A stretch of 64,000 bases of DNA from CAIMFV01 sp040757715 (lineage in GTDB: Bacteria; Pseudomonadota; Alphaproteobacteria; Caulobacterales; Caulobacteraceae), in the NCBI GenBank assembly GCA_040757715.1, contig JBFLWS010000001.1:186001-250000 (forward strand), read 5' to 3'. Shown here piece after piece: positions 8,165 through 17,049 of the stretch. Each line of letters begins with the position of its first letter. The stretch's first letter is position 1. The notes beneath the pieces are model-generated. The model was not told where the DNA came from. It did no database searches and saw nothing but the letters and a program-made list of their open reading frames with translations. The translations under genes and the position numbers were made by a program.

Positions 8165-9283
8165 ATGGTTACGTTTCCAACGATCGCCGACGTCGGACCG
8201 ACTCTGCGCGCAGAGGCGTTCTCGGCTGGGCCATGGCCGGCGCTCGTCTTCTCCGACGACGTGCTTTTAGCCATGAACGACGCGGCGCGCGACTTTTTCG
8301 GCGCGGCGCTCAGTGAGGGGCGTCCCTTACGCTACACCTTCGCCGAAGAAGCCGCCGCGCCCCTCCTGTCTCTCGTGGTGCGCGCCCTCGGCCGCGACAC
8401 GCCGGTGCGTGAGCGCACGCTGGAGCTTTCCTGGCTGGACGGACCAGTGTGGGTGGTGGATGCGGTGGCCGTACGCCTGCCGGACCATCCGGGTGTTCTG
8501 GTGAGCCTCTACCCGCTAACCACCGACGACCTCTCTGCGCCCGGGGACGCTCTGAAGAACGCCGCCGGTCTTGGCCGCATCCTGGCGCACGAGATCAAGA
8601 ACCCGCTCGCGGGGATTCGAGGCGCCGCTCAGCTCCTGCGCACCAACGCGGATTCCGACGACGCCGCCCTTGCTCAACTGATCATGGATGAGACGGACCG
8701 CATCCGCCGGCTGCTCGATCAGTTGGAATCCTTCTCCGATTCTCGCACCGGCGCCGCCCAGGCCGTGAATCTCCACCGGGTGCTCGACCGGGTGCGGACC
8801 CTCGTTTCCACCAGCACCGGGGACAAGGTGCGCTTCACCGTGGCCTACGATCCCTCGCTGCCGGACGCGCTGGGGGATGAGGATCAGCTGGTCCAGGTGT
8901 TCTTGAACCTGGTCAAGAACGCCGCTGAGGCGGCGCTGCTGCGCGAGGACGGCGACGCTGAGGTGACCATTCTCACCGCCTATCGCCATGGCGTGCGCGC
9001 CGGGCTGCCGGCGGATGCGCCCGCGACGCCTTTGGAGGTGCGGGTGAAGGACAACGGGCCGGGCGTGCCGCCCGAATTGCGGCGACGCCTGTTCGACCCC
9101 TTCGTCACCTCCAAGCCGCAAGGCACAGGCCTTGGCCTGACCCTCACCGCCAAGCTGGTGGCTGCGCACCACGGCGGTCTCGACTTCGATTCACGACCCG
9201 GCCGCACCGTGTTCCGTGTGCTGCTGCCCGTCGCCCACGATGCTCCCCCCGCCGCCGACACGACTGAGAGGCTGTCGCCATGA
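8165..9283 (+). CDS. ntrB: Nitrogen regulation sensor histidine kinase NtrB
   Basis: 372 residues, cytoplasmic, with no membrane segment. An N-terminal PAS-like domain (about 20-125) precedes the phosphoacceptor motif AHEIKNPLAGIRGAAQLL and the HATPase domain with NLVKNAAEAAL, DNGPGVPPELR and GTGLGLTLTAKLV. In the classical circuit NtrB phosphorylates NtrC when PII signals nitrogen shortage. The stop overlaps the NtrC start (ATGA), so the pair is translationally coupled. In many alphaproteobacteria dusB (nifR3) lies just upstream; here ispDF, divergent, occupies that position. Confidence 0.95.
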   Translation: MVTFPTIADVGPTLRAEAFSAGPWPALVFSDDVLLAMNDAARDFFGAALSEGRPLRYTFAEEAAAPLLSLVVRALGRDTPVRERTLELSWLDGPVWVVDAVAVRLPDHPGVLVSLYPLTTDDLSAPGDALKNAAGLGRILAHEIKNPLAGIRGAAQLLRTNADSDDAALAQLIMDETDRIRRLLDQLESFSDSRTGAAQAVNLHRVLDRVRTLVSTSTGDKVRFTVAYDPSLPDALGDEDQLVQVFLNLVKNAAEAALLREDGDAEVTILTAYRHGVRAGLPADAPATPLEVRVKDNGPGVPPELRRRLFDPFVTSKPQGTGLGLTLTAKLVAAHHGGLDFDSRPGRTVFRVLLPVAHDAPPAADTTERLSP

Positions 9284-10677
9284 ACGCCGTTCCTCGCAAG
9301 ATTCTCATCGCCGATGACGATGCGTCGATCCGGCTGGTGGTGAGCCAGGCCCTGACCCGCGCCGGCTATCAGGTGCGCGCCACCGGCGCGGCGGCCACGC
9401 TGGCCAAGTGGGCGGCCGAAGGCGAAGGCGACCTCGTGGTGGCCGACGTGATGATGCCGGACGCCAATCTTTTCGACGTGTTGCCGCAGATCCGCCGCGC
9501 GCGCCCGCGCCTGCCCATCATCGTCATGAGCGCCCAGAACACCCTGCTCACGGCGGTGGGGGCCACCGAGCGCGGCGCTTTCGAATACCTGCCTAAGCCT
9601 TTTGATTTAGACGACCTTTTGGCTGCTGCCGAGCGCGCGCTTTCGCCGGCTGCACCGGTGCGCCAGGCGCGCGCCGACGCCCGGGCGGCGCTGGAGGAGC
9701 GCTCGCCGCTGATCGGCCGCAGCAACGCCATGCAGGCGGTCTATCGCACCTTGGCGCGGTTGGTGCGCAATGACCTCACCGTGCTGGTCACCGGCGAATG
9801 CGGCGTGGGCAAGGCTCTGGCGGCGCGGGCGTTGCACGATCTTGGCCCGCGTCGCAACGGCAAGTTCGTCACCGTGCACATGGCCGGCGCCTCGCCGGGT
9901 CGGTTGGAGCAGGAGTTGTTCGGGCGCGACGGGGAGGGGGGCAAGATCGTCGAGGCGGACGGCGGCGCCCTGTTCCTGCACGACGTGGGCGCCTTGCCTC
10001 TGGAGTCGCAAACCGCGCTGTTGCGCTTGCTGGACGGCGCCGAGCCGATCATCAACCCCAAGAGCGGGCGGGCTTGCGATGTTCGGGTGATCGCCTCCAG
10101 CCACGTCGACCTTACGGATTTGCTGGCCGAAGGGCGGTTCCGACCTGACCTCTATTACCGCCTCTTGGTGGCCACCATGCACCTGCCGCCCTTGCGCGAA
10201 CGGGTGGAAGACATCCCTGACCTGGTGCGCGCCTTCCTCCTTCGGGCCCATCGCGATGGGCTTGATCCCAAAACCGCGGACGAGGGGGCCATTGTGCGGC
10301 TCCAGGCCCATGATTGGCCTGGCAATGTGCGGGAGCTTGAAAACCTCATGCGCCGCATCGCCGCCCTCTACGCCGAGCCGGTGATCACGGCGGCCATCGT
10401 CGAGCGCGAGATCGGTGCGGCCAGGCCGCAACCGGCCGCCGCCGTGGACCTTGGCGCGCTCCTGGAACGGGCCGTGGCGGCGGAGGTGGCTCGCGGCGAA
10501 GGCGATCTCTACGCCCGTGTCCTGGAAACCATGGAACGCCCCCTCCTGCGCGCCACCTTGTCGGCCATGCGCGGCAACCAGGTGAAGGCGGCGGAACGCC
10601 TTGGCCTGAACCGGAATACCCTGCGGAAAAAGCTGCAAGAGCTCGGCCTATCGGTACGCGGCAGCGACGGCGATTGA
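9280..10677 (+). CDS. ntrC: Nitrogen regulation response regulator NtrC, lacking GAFTGA and canonical Walker B
   Basis: 465 residues: receiver domain with phosphorylatable D56 (VVADVMMPD), AAA+ domain (about 140-375), and a C-terminal Fis-type helix-turn-helix (KAAERLGLNRNTLRKKLQEL). The AAA+ domain is unusual. After ELFG (212-215) the sequence runs RDGEGGKIVEADGGALFLHD, so the GAFTGA loop that contacts sigma54 is absent, and the Walker B acidic pair normally DE reads H234-D235. Walker A survives as GECGVGKA (172-179) and the arginine-finger region RFRPDLYYRL is kept. It probably binds DNA but does not remodel sigma54 polymerase; Rhodobacter capsulatus NtrC, also lacking GAFTGA, works with sigma70. 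That comparison is known; its application here is inference. Confidence 0.95.
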   Translation: MNAVPRKILIADDDASIRLVVSQALTRAGYQVRATGAAATLAKWAAEGEGDLVVADVMMPDANLFDVLPQIRRARPRLPIIVMSAQNTLLTAVGATERGAFEYLPKPFDLDDLLAAAERALSPAAPVRQARADARAALEERSPLIGRSNAMQAVYRTLARLVRNDLTVLVTGECGVGKALAARALHDLGPRRNGKFVTVHMAGASPGRLEQELFGRDGEGGKIVEADGGALFLHDVGALPLESQTALLRLLDGAEPIINPKSGRACDVRVIASSHVDLTDLLAEGRFRPDLYYRLLVATMHLPPLRERVEDIPDLVRAFLLRAHRDGLDPKTADEGAIVRLQAHDWPGNVRELENLMRRIAALYAEPVITAAIVEREIGAARPQPAAAVDLGALLERAVAAEVARGEGDLYARVLETMERPLLRATLSAMRGNQVKAAERLGLNRNTLRKKLQELGLSVRGSDGD

Positions 10678-10722
10678 AGCGTTCGCGCAACATCAGTGTT
10701 GATTTGTAAGCACAGCTGATCA

Positions 10723-13023
10723 ATGGTCCGCGGCATGGATTTCGCTGCGGAGTCGAGTGAAGCGCCGGACGCCTCGTCCGAAGCGATCGACGCCCCGCCT
10801 TGGAGCGGGTGGACGCGCTATGCGTTCGGCGCTGGCTTCGGTCTCGCCGCCGCCGTCACGGCCATCGCCATCTTCCTCACCGCCGCCACCCCGGGCGACC
10901 GGCCGGGCAGCCTCCCGTCCAGCCAGATCATCCTCGGCGCTCTCGCCGTCGCGTTTCTGCTGATCCTCGCCCTGGCGGTCTCTGTCGGCCGTCAAGTGGC
11001 TCACCTCTTCCGGCGTGACGATCCCGATGCGGGGGCGCGTCTGCACCGTCGCTTCGTCACCCTGTTCGCCACCGCCGCGGTGGCCCCCGCCATCGTGGTG
11101 GCGCTCTTCTTCGGCCTGGTGGTCAGCCGCAGCATGGAAAGCTGGTTCTCCAGCCGGGTGCGGGTGGCCGTAGAAGGCGGCGCCACCGTGAGCCGCGCCT
11201 ATGTCAATGAGCAGCTGAACTTCATCGCCGACACGGTGGGCAAGCTCGCCTCGGCCATGGACAAGCCGGAGGCGCGCAACCTCTTCGCCCGCAATCGGGT
11301 GAGCTTCGGCCTCGCCTTGCGGCCTGCCCTGGAGCGAGGATTTTCCGCGGTCTATGTCATCGACGGCGCCGGGCGGGTTCTTGCGCGAGCGGAGGGGCCA
11401 GCGGCGCCCGCCTACCTCGCCCCGCCGCCCAAGACCTTCCAGAACGTGCGCGACGATCCTCGCGGCACGCCCCAGGGCAAGGACTTCGACCAGGAAGACC
11501 TGATCCGCGTCGTCTCCCGCCTGCCCGGGTGGACCGACGCCTATCTCTATGTGGCGCGGCCGATTGATCCGGGCGTGCTGACCCAGTTGCGCCGATCGGA
11601 ACAGGCCGTGGCTTCCTACCGCACCGCGGAGGCGAGCCGCGGCGTGGTGCAGGCCGTGTTCGTGCTCGCCTTCCTCAATACGACGCTGCTGGTGCTGGTA
11701 GGCGCGGTTTGGGTGGGCATGGGCGCCGCTACCCAGATCGCCACCCCCGTGGCGCGCTTGGTGCAGGCGGCTGAACGGATTTCCGCAGGCGATCTCACCG
11801 CGCGCGTGGGCGTGGCCCAAAAACCTGAAGAGATCGCTGTTTTATCCAGAGCCTTCAATCGGATGACGGGCGATCTTCAGGAGCAGCAGCAGGAGCTGAA
11901 AGCCGCCAGCATCGAGGCCGACCAGCGTCGCAACTTCATTGAAGCGGTGCTGGCGGGGGTGAGCGCAGGCGTGCTGGGACTCGATGGCGAGGGGCGCATC
12001 TCGGCGCTCAATCGCCGGGCCCTGGTGCTGCTCGATCTCGATGAGCAGAGTCCAGTGATCGGCCGCCCGCTGGCGGACGCCGCGCCGGAACTGGTCGCCG
12101 CCGCCGAGCAGGCGCGCTATAGCGCCGTCGACGTGGAGCAGGAGGTGGACCTCGCCCGCCGCGGAGAACAGAAGCGTCTGCGCGTGCGCGCCTCGAGCCG
12201 CAAGGGCGACGGCGTGGTGCTCACCTTTGATGACATTACGCGCCTAGTGGCCGCTCAGCGGAACGCCGCCTGGCGCGACGTGGCGCGTCGCATCGCCCAC
12301 GAGATCAAGAACCCGCTCACGCCCATTCAGCTGTCGGCCGAGCGCATCCGCCGCAAGTATCGCAAGGACATTTCGAGCGATCTCGAGACTTTCGACCGCT
12401 GCACCGAGACCATCATCCGCCAGGTGGGGGACATCGGGCGCATGGTGGACGAGTTCTCCTCCTTCGCCCGCATGCCGACGCCGAAATTCGCGCTTGAGGA
12501 CGCGGCGGAGCTGCTGCGCCAGGCCGTGTTCGCCCAGCGTGTCGCCTATCCCGACATTTCCGTGGAGCTGGCGGAGCCCTGTACACCCACCGAAATCTAT
12601 TGCGACGCTCAGCTCCTCGGCCAGGCGCTCACCAACCTTCTGAAGAACGCGGGCGAAGCGGTGGCGGCGCGCAAGGCGACCACGCCGGGCCTCTCCGGAC
12701 AGATCACGGCGGCGCTACTGGTGGAGGACCACCAGGTGGTGTTCCAGATCGAGGATAATGGCGTCGGCCTGCCCGAAAAGAACCGCGATCGGCTCACCGA
12801 GCCCTATGTGACCACCCGCGAAAAGGGGACTGGGCTCGGCCTCGCCATCGTCAAACGCATCGTTGAGGAGCACGGCGGCGAGCTCACGCTCACTGACGCG
12901 TCGGATCTGCCGGGCGCGCGGGCTAGCCTCTCGGCGCCGCGGCCGACCCTTGTGGTCGCCGCCCAAGATCACGGCGCCTCCTCGGAATCCGTGCCAGGTC
13001 AGGACAGGCAGGTGGCCCAATGA
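10723..13023 (+). CDS. ntrY: Nitrogen/redox sensor histidine kinase NtrY
   Basis: 766 residues, membrane-bound. Two hydrophobic segments lie near residues 27-50 and 64-87, a third near 106-129, and a fourth near 305-330 after a periplasmic region. A HAMP linker follows (QIATPVARLVQAAERISAGDL), then a PAS domain, the phosphoacceptor motif AHEIKNPLTPIQLSAERI, and an HATPase domain (DNGVGLPEKN, GTGLGLAIVKRIVEEHGG). It is the cognate kinase of NtrX, encoded immediately downstream. An alternative ATG lies four codons downstream at 10735; neither has a strong Shine-Dalgarno. The gene begins 45 bp after ntrC, so the four ntr genes probably form one transcription unit. Confidence 0.95.
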   Translation: MVRGMDFAAESSEAPDASSEAIDAPPWSGWTRYAFGAGFGLAAAVTAIAIFLTAATPGDRPGSLPSSQIILGALAVAFLLILALAVSVGRQVAHLFRRDDPDAGARLHRRFVTLFATAAVAPAIVVALFFGLVVSRSMESWFSSRVRVAVEGGATVSRAYVNEQLNFIADTVGKLASAMDKPEARNLFARNRVSFGLALRPALERGFSAVYVIDGAGRVLARAEGPAAPAYLAPPPKTFQNVRDDPRGTPQGKDFDQEDLIRVVSRLPGWTDAYLYVARPIDPGVLTQLRRSEQAVASYRTAEASRGVVQAVFVLAFLNTTLLVLVGAVWVGMGAATQIATPVARLVQAAERISAGDLTARVGVAQKPEEIAVLSRAFNRMTGDLQEQQQELKAASIEADQRRNFIEAVLAGVSAGVLGLDGEGRISALNRRALVLLDLDEQSPVIGRPLADAAPELVAAAEQARYSAVDVEQEVDLARRGEQKRLRVRASSRKGDGVVLTFDDITRLVAAQRNAAWRDVARRIAHEIKNPLTPIQLSAERIRRKYRKDISSDLETFDRCTETIIRQVGDIGRMVDEFSSFARMPTPKFALEDAAELLRQAVFAQRVAYPDISVELAEPCTPTEIYCDAQLLGQALTNLLKNAGEAVAARKATTPGLSGQITAALLVEDHQVVFQIEDNGVGLPEKNRDRLTEPYVTTREKGTGLGLAIVKRIVEEHGGELTLTDASDLPGARASLSAPRPTLVVAAQDHGASSESVPGQDRQVAQ

Positions 13024-13074
13024 TTGCTGATTTCATCTTCAAGGCGGGGTCTGTATCCCCGCGAGCGAGGATCC

Positions 13075-14466
13075 ATGGCGACTGACATCTTGGTGGTCGA
13101 CGACGAACAGGACATCCGCGACCTGGTGGCGGGCATCCTGGAGGACGAGGGCTATCATGTCCGCACCGCCGCGGACTCCGATCAGGCCCTGGCGGCGATC
13201 CGCGCCCGCAAGCCGGCCCTTCTGGTGCAGGACATCTGGATGCAGGGGGGCGGCCTCGACGGGCTGGAGGTGCTCGATCTGGTCAAGGGCCTCGACGCCG
13301 ACCTCCCGGTGGTGATGATCTCCGGGCACGGCAACATCGAGACCGCGGTGAGCGCCATCAAGCGCGGCGCCTATGATTTCCTGGAAAAGCCCTTCAAATC
13401 CGACCGCCTTTTGCTGGTCATCGAGCGGGCGCTGGAATCTGCCCAGCTGAAGCGCGAGAACCGCCGCCTGCGCGCCCAGACCATGGTCCCCGACGGGTTT
13501 GTCGGCCACTCCGCCGCCGCCCAACAGGTGCGCCAGGTGATCTCCAAGGTGGCGCCGGCCAATAGTCGCGTGCTCATCGCCGGTCCGCCGGGCGCCGGCA
13601 AGGAGCTGGTGGCGCGGCTGATCCACCAGGCTAGTCCCCGGGCCAAGTCCGAGTTCGTGGCCCTGGCCGCCGCCGGCATGACGCCGGAGCGTCTCGATCT
13701 GGAACTGTTCGGCGAGGAGGGCGGCGAGGGCCGTCCCTCGCGCATCGGCGTGTTCGAGCGCGCCCACGGCGGCACGCTCTATCTCGACGAGGTGGCCGAC
13801 ATGCCGCGCGAGACCCAGGCGCGAGTGCTGCGGGTGCTGGTGGAGCAGCGCTTCCGCCGGGTGGGGGGTGACACCGATGTGCAAGTGGACGTGCGGGTGG
13901 TCAGCTCAACCGCCCGCGAACTGCGCGACGAGATCGCCGACGGTCGCTTCCGCGAGGACCTGTTTCACCGCCTGAACGTGGTGCCCATCCGCGTGCCGGG
14001 ACTTTCCGAGCGGCGGGAGGACATTTCCGAGCTCACCGCCTATTTCATCGACCGCATCAGCACCGCCACGGGCCTGCCCAAGCGCATCCTGGGCGAAGAC
14101 GCCATCGCCACCTTGCAGGTGCACGACTGGCCCGGCAACGTGCGCCAGCTGCGCAATAACATCGAGCGGCTGCTGATCCTGGCCACCGGCGATCCCTCCG
14201 AGGTGATCAGCGCCGAGATGCTGCCTTCGGAAGTCGCCTCGGCAGGTTCGGCCGGGGCGGTGGGTCCGGAGCGGATCATCGCCCTGCCGCTGCGCGACGC
14301 CCGCGAAGTGTTCGAGCGCGAATATCTCAACGCCCAGATCCTGCGTTTCGGCGGCAATATCAGCCGCACCGCCGCCTTCATTGGCATGGAGCGTTCGGCC
14401 CTGCACCGCAAGCTGAAGTCGCTAGGCGTCGCGCCCTCCCGGGGCGACGACGGAGAGGAAGAATAG
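13075..14466 (+). CDS. ntrX: Response regulator NtrX (sigma54-activator family, no GAFTGA)
   Basis: 463 residues from the ATG at 13075 (MATDILVVDDEQD). A TTG at 13024 is in frame, but it would add a 17-residue N-terminal extension unlike the family. The receiver domain carries D53 (LLVQDIWMQ). The AAA+ domain has an intact Walker A (AGPPGAGKE) and Walker B (LYLDE), but the region after ELFGEEGGEGRPSRIG lacks GAFTGA, as is known for alphaproteobacterial NtrX. A Fis-type helix-turn-helix ends the protein (ISRTAAFIGMERSALHRKL). It acts with NtrY, and in relatives controls respiration, envelope and cell-cycle genes. Confidence 0.95.
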   Translation: MATDILVVDDEQDIRDLVAGILEDEGYHVRTAADSDQALAAIRARKPALLVQDIWMQGGGLDGLEVLDLVKGLDADLPVVMISGHGNIETAVSAIKRGAYDFLEKPFKSDRLLLVIERALESAQLKRENRRLRAQTMVPDGFVGHSAAAQQVRQVISKVAPANSRVLIAGPPGAGKELVARLIHQASPRAKSEFVALAAAGMTPERLDLELFGEEGGEGRPSRIGVFERAHGGTLYLDEVADMPRETQARVLRVLVEQRFRRVGGDTDVQVDVRVVSSTARELRDEIADGRFREDLFHRLNVVPIRVPGLSERREDISELTAYFIDRISTATGLPKRILGEDAIATLQVHDWPGNVRQLRNNIERLLILATGDPSEVISAEMLPSEVASAGSAGAVGPERIIALPLRDAREVFEREYLNAQILRFGGNISRTAAFIGMERSALHRKLKSLGVAPSRGDDGEEE

Positions 14467-14469
14467 CCC

Positions 14470-15333
14470 GTGGGACGCTTCGCCTATGTCAATGGCCGCT
14501 TCACGCGGCATGCGGACGCTATGGTCCATGTGGAGGACCGCGGCTACCAGTTCGCCGACGCCATCTATGAAGTGTGGAGCGTGGCCGACGGCCGGCTGAT
14601 GGACTGCGAGGGGCATTTCGCCCGGCTGGAACGCAGTCTTTCTGAACTCGCCATTCCCATGCCCATGAGCCGGGGGGCGCTGTTCACCGTGCTGAAGGAG
14701 GCCCTGCGCCGCAACCATGTGCGCGACGGCCTCATCTATCTGCAGGTGAGCCGGGGCGTGGCGCCCCGCGATCACGCCATTCCGAGCCCGACCCTCACCC
14801 CCAGCGTGGTCATCACCGCCAAGTCGCTCAACCCGGCCAAGGTCGCCGCCAAGGGCGAGGCTGGCGGCGCGGTGATCACCGTGCCGGAGAACCGCTGGGG
14901 CCGCAGCGACATCAAGACCGTGGGGCTCCTGCCCAACGCCCTCGCCAAGACCGCGGCCAAGGCGGCGGGCGCTGTGGAAGCCTGGTTCGTGGACAAGGAG
15001 GGGCTGGTCACCGAAGGCGCCTCCACCAACGCCTGGATCGTCGACCAGGCCGGGGTTCTGCGCACCCGCGACATCGGGGCCAATATCTTGCGGGGCATCA
15101 CCCGCGCTCACGTGCTGCGCCTGGCCGAGGAGCTGCAGCTACGGGTGGAGGAGGGGCCCTTCTCCGTGGCCGACGCAAAAGCAGCCAAGGAGGCCTTCAT
15201 CACCGCCGCCAGCGCCTATGTGACGCCGATTACGGCAATTGATGGCGCTCCCGTGGGCGATGGGCGTCCTGGCGCCGTGACTTTGCGGCTGCGTAGCCTA
15301 TATGTCCAACAAGCTGAGGCCGAAGCGGTCTAG
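14470..15333 (+). CDS. dat: D-amino-acid transaminase (class IV aminotransferase)
   Basis: 287 residues, GTG start 3 bp after ntrX. PLP-dependent fold-type IV enzyme. Visible features include HVEDRGYQFADAIYEVWSV near the N-terminus, the likely PLP lysine in SDIKTVGLLPNALAK, and the phosphate-binding EGASTNAWIV. D-alanine transaminase makes D-glutamate and D-alanine for peptidoglycan. Branched-chain or 4-amino-4-deoxychorismate lyase functions belong to the same fold and cannot be excluded by motif alone. The ntrX-dat-hfq order is conserved in relatives and suggests read-through from the ntr operon. Confidence 0.87.
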   Translation: MGRFAYVNGRFTRHADAMVHVEDRGYQFADAIYEVWSVADGRLMDCEGHFARLERSLSELAIPMPMSRGALFTVLKEALRRNHVRDGLIYLQVSRGVAPRDHAIPSPTLTPSVVITAKSLNPAKVAAKGEAGGAVITVPENRWGRSDIKTVGLLPNALAKTAAKAAGAVEAWFVDKEGLVTEGASTNAWIVDQAGVLRTRDIGANILRGITRAHVLRLAEELQLRVEEGPFSVADAKAAKEAFITAASAYVTPITAIDGAPVGDGRPGAVTLRLRSLYVQQAEAEAV

Positions 15334-15342
15334 GCTGTCGAC

Positions 15343-15372
15343 TTGCGGGGAAGGGGGGCTCAACGCTATCCT
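15343..15372 (+). promoter_or_regulatory. Candidate promoter for hfq
   Basis: TTGCGG at 15343-15348 and TATCCT at 15367-15372 are separated by 18 bp, and the -10 is preceded by GC as in the caulobacterial housekeeping consensus. Transcription would start near 15379, giving an hfq leader of about 50 nt. This is based on sequence match only. Confidence 0.45.
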
Positions 15373-15427
15373 TGTTCGCGTGTGTGTTCGGGCAGAGCGC
15401 CTGAAGAAAAAGCTCGGGAATAAAAAC

Positions 15428-15682
15428 ATGACTATGGATAAGAAACAGAACCTGCAGGACACCTTCCTGAACAGCGTTCGCAAGACCAAGACTCCGCTCA
15501 CCATCTTCCTGGTGAACGGGGTCAAACTTCAGGGTGTTGTGACCTGGTTTGACAATTTCTGCGTGCTTCTGCGTCGGGACGGTCAGTCCCAGCTGGTCTA
15601 TAAGCACGCCATCTCCACCATCATGCCCGCCCAGCCGGTTCAACTCTATGAACCGCCGGCGGACTCGGACCAAGACGATTGA
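15428..15682 (+). CDS. hfq: RNA chaperone Hfq
   Basis: 84 residues from the ATG at 15428 (MTMDKKQNLQDTFLN); the alternative ATG at 15434 would give 82. The open frame reaches back to 15302, but that extension overlaps dat and is not Hfq-like. Sm1 (NLQDTFLNSVRKTKTPLTIF, VNGVKLQGVVTWFD) and Sm2 (YKHAISTIMP) are complete, including the Sm2 YKHA signature used for RNA binding. Hfq forms a hexameric ring that pairs small RNAs with mRNAs. The stop overlaps the TTG start of hflX by 4 bp, so the two are translationally coupled. Confidence 0.97.
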   Translation: MTMDKKQNLQDTFLNSVRKTKTPLTIFLVNGVKLQGVVTWFDNFCVLLRRDGQSQLVYKHAISTIMPAQPVQLYEPPADSDQDD

Positions 15683-17049
15683 CGTCCAGCCCTGACGACT
15701 TTCAAGCGACGCGTGGCGCGGGTCTGATCGACCGGCGTCCCGTCGCGGAAAAGGCGCTGGTGGTGCAGATCACGCGCGCTAACGCCGCCGCTCTCAGAGA
15801 CCCAGACGCCCGCCTCGCCGAGGCGGTAGGCCTTGCCCGCGCCCTCGACTTTGATGTGGTCGAGCAGGCGAGCATCGCCCTGCGCGCCATCACCCCCGCC
15901 ACCCTGTTCGGCAAGGGCCGGGTGGAGGAGATCGGCCGCGAGGTGGAAGACCTGGCCATCGACGTGGTGGTGGTGGACGACCAACTGACTCCGGTGCAGC
16001 AGCGCAATCTGGAAAAGGCCTGGGACGCCAAGGTGGTGGACCGCACCGGCCTGATCCTGGAGATCTTCGCCCGCCGGGCCCGCACCCGCGAGGGCAAGTT
16101 GCAGGTGGAGCTGGCCCGCCTCGCCTATGAACGCTCGCGCCTGGTGCGCACCTGGACCCACCTGGAGCGCCAGCGCGGCGGCTTCGGGGTCATGGGCGGT
16201 CCCGGTGAAACCCAGATCGAAACCGACCGCCGGCTCATCGCCGACAAGATCGCCAAGCTGAAGCGCGAGCTGGAGGAGGTGCGACGCACCCGCTCCCTGC
16301 ACCGCGAGGCGCGCAAGCGCACGCCCTATCCCACGGTGGCGCTGGTGGGCTACACCAATGCGGGCAAGTCGACGCTGTTCAATCGCCTCACCGATGGCGG
16401 CGTGCTGGCCAAGGACATGCTGTTCGCCACCCTCGACCCCACCTTGCGTGAACTGCGCTTGCCTGATGGGCGCCCCGCCATCTTGTCGGACACGGTGGGC
16501 TTCATCTCCGACCTGCCGCACGAACTGGTGGAAGCCTTCCGCGCCACGCTGGAAGAGGTGAAGACCGCCGACCTCATTTTGCACGTGCGCGACATGGCCT
16601 CGCCGGTGTCCGACGCCGAGGCGGCGGACGTGGAGGAGGTGCTGGAGCGGCTCGACCTCGGTCCTGACTCCCATCGCCGGCTGATCGAGGTGTGGAACAA
16701 GGCCGATCTCGCCCCCGAGGACGAGCGCGGCCTGCTCGCCGCCCGGGCCAAGCGTGGCGGGGAGGGGGGACGCCCGCTGGCGGTGGTGGTCTCGGCCCTC
16801 ACGGGCGAGGGCTGCGCGGAGCTGCTGCGCGCAGTGGCTGACGCCATCGACGAGGCGCCCGAGATGCAGGCCGAGCTATCCGCCGAGAATGGCGAAGCCC
16901 TCGCCTGGCTCTATCGCCATGGCCGGGTGGTGGCCCGCGAGGACGAGGACGACGGTCAGGTGCGGGTGCGGGTGCGCCTGGATGGCCAGGCGCTTGGACG
17001 GTTCGGGCGCCTGTTCCCGGCCGCGCAGCTTACGCCGGCTCAGGTTTAG
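15679..17049 (+). CDS. hflX: GTPase HflX
   Basis: 456 residues with a probable TTG start overlapping the hfq stop. The N-terminal HflX domain (VEQASIALRAITPATLFGKG) is followed by a Gly-rich linker (GGFGVMGGPGETQIETDRR) and the G domain: G1 GYTNAGKSTLFN, G3 DTVGFI, G4 NKAD. HflX binds the 50S subunit and splits stalled or heat-damaged ribosomes. hfq-hflX is one of the most conserved gene pairs in proteobacteria. The 3' end overlaps the end of convergent mazG by 20 bp. Confidence 0.97.
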   Translation: MTSSPDDFQATRGAGLIDRRPVAEKALVVQITRANAAALRDPDARLAEAVGLARALDFDVVEQASIALRAITPATLFGKGRVEEIGREVEDLAIDVVVVDDQLTPVQQRNLEKAWDAKVVDRTGLILEIFARRARTREGKLQVELARLAYERSRLVRTWTHLERQRGGFGVMGGPGETQIETDRRLIADKIAKLKRELEEVRRTRSLHREARKRTPYPTVALVGYTNAGKSTLFNRLTDGGVLAKDMLFATLDPTLRELRLPDGRPAILSDTVGFISDLPHELVEAFRATLEEVKTADLILHVRDMASPVSDAEAADVEEVLERLDLGPDSHRRLIEVWNKADLAPEDERGLLAARAKRGGEGGRPLAVVVSALTGEGCAELLRAVADAIDEAPEMQAELSAENGEALAWLYRHGRVVAREDEDDGQVRVRVRLDGQALGRFGRLFPAAQLTPAQV

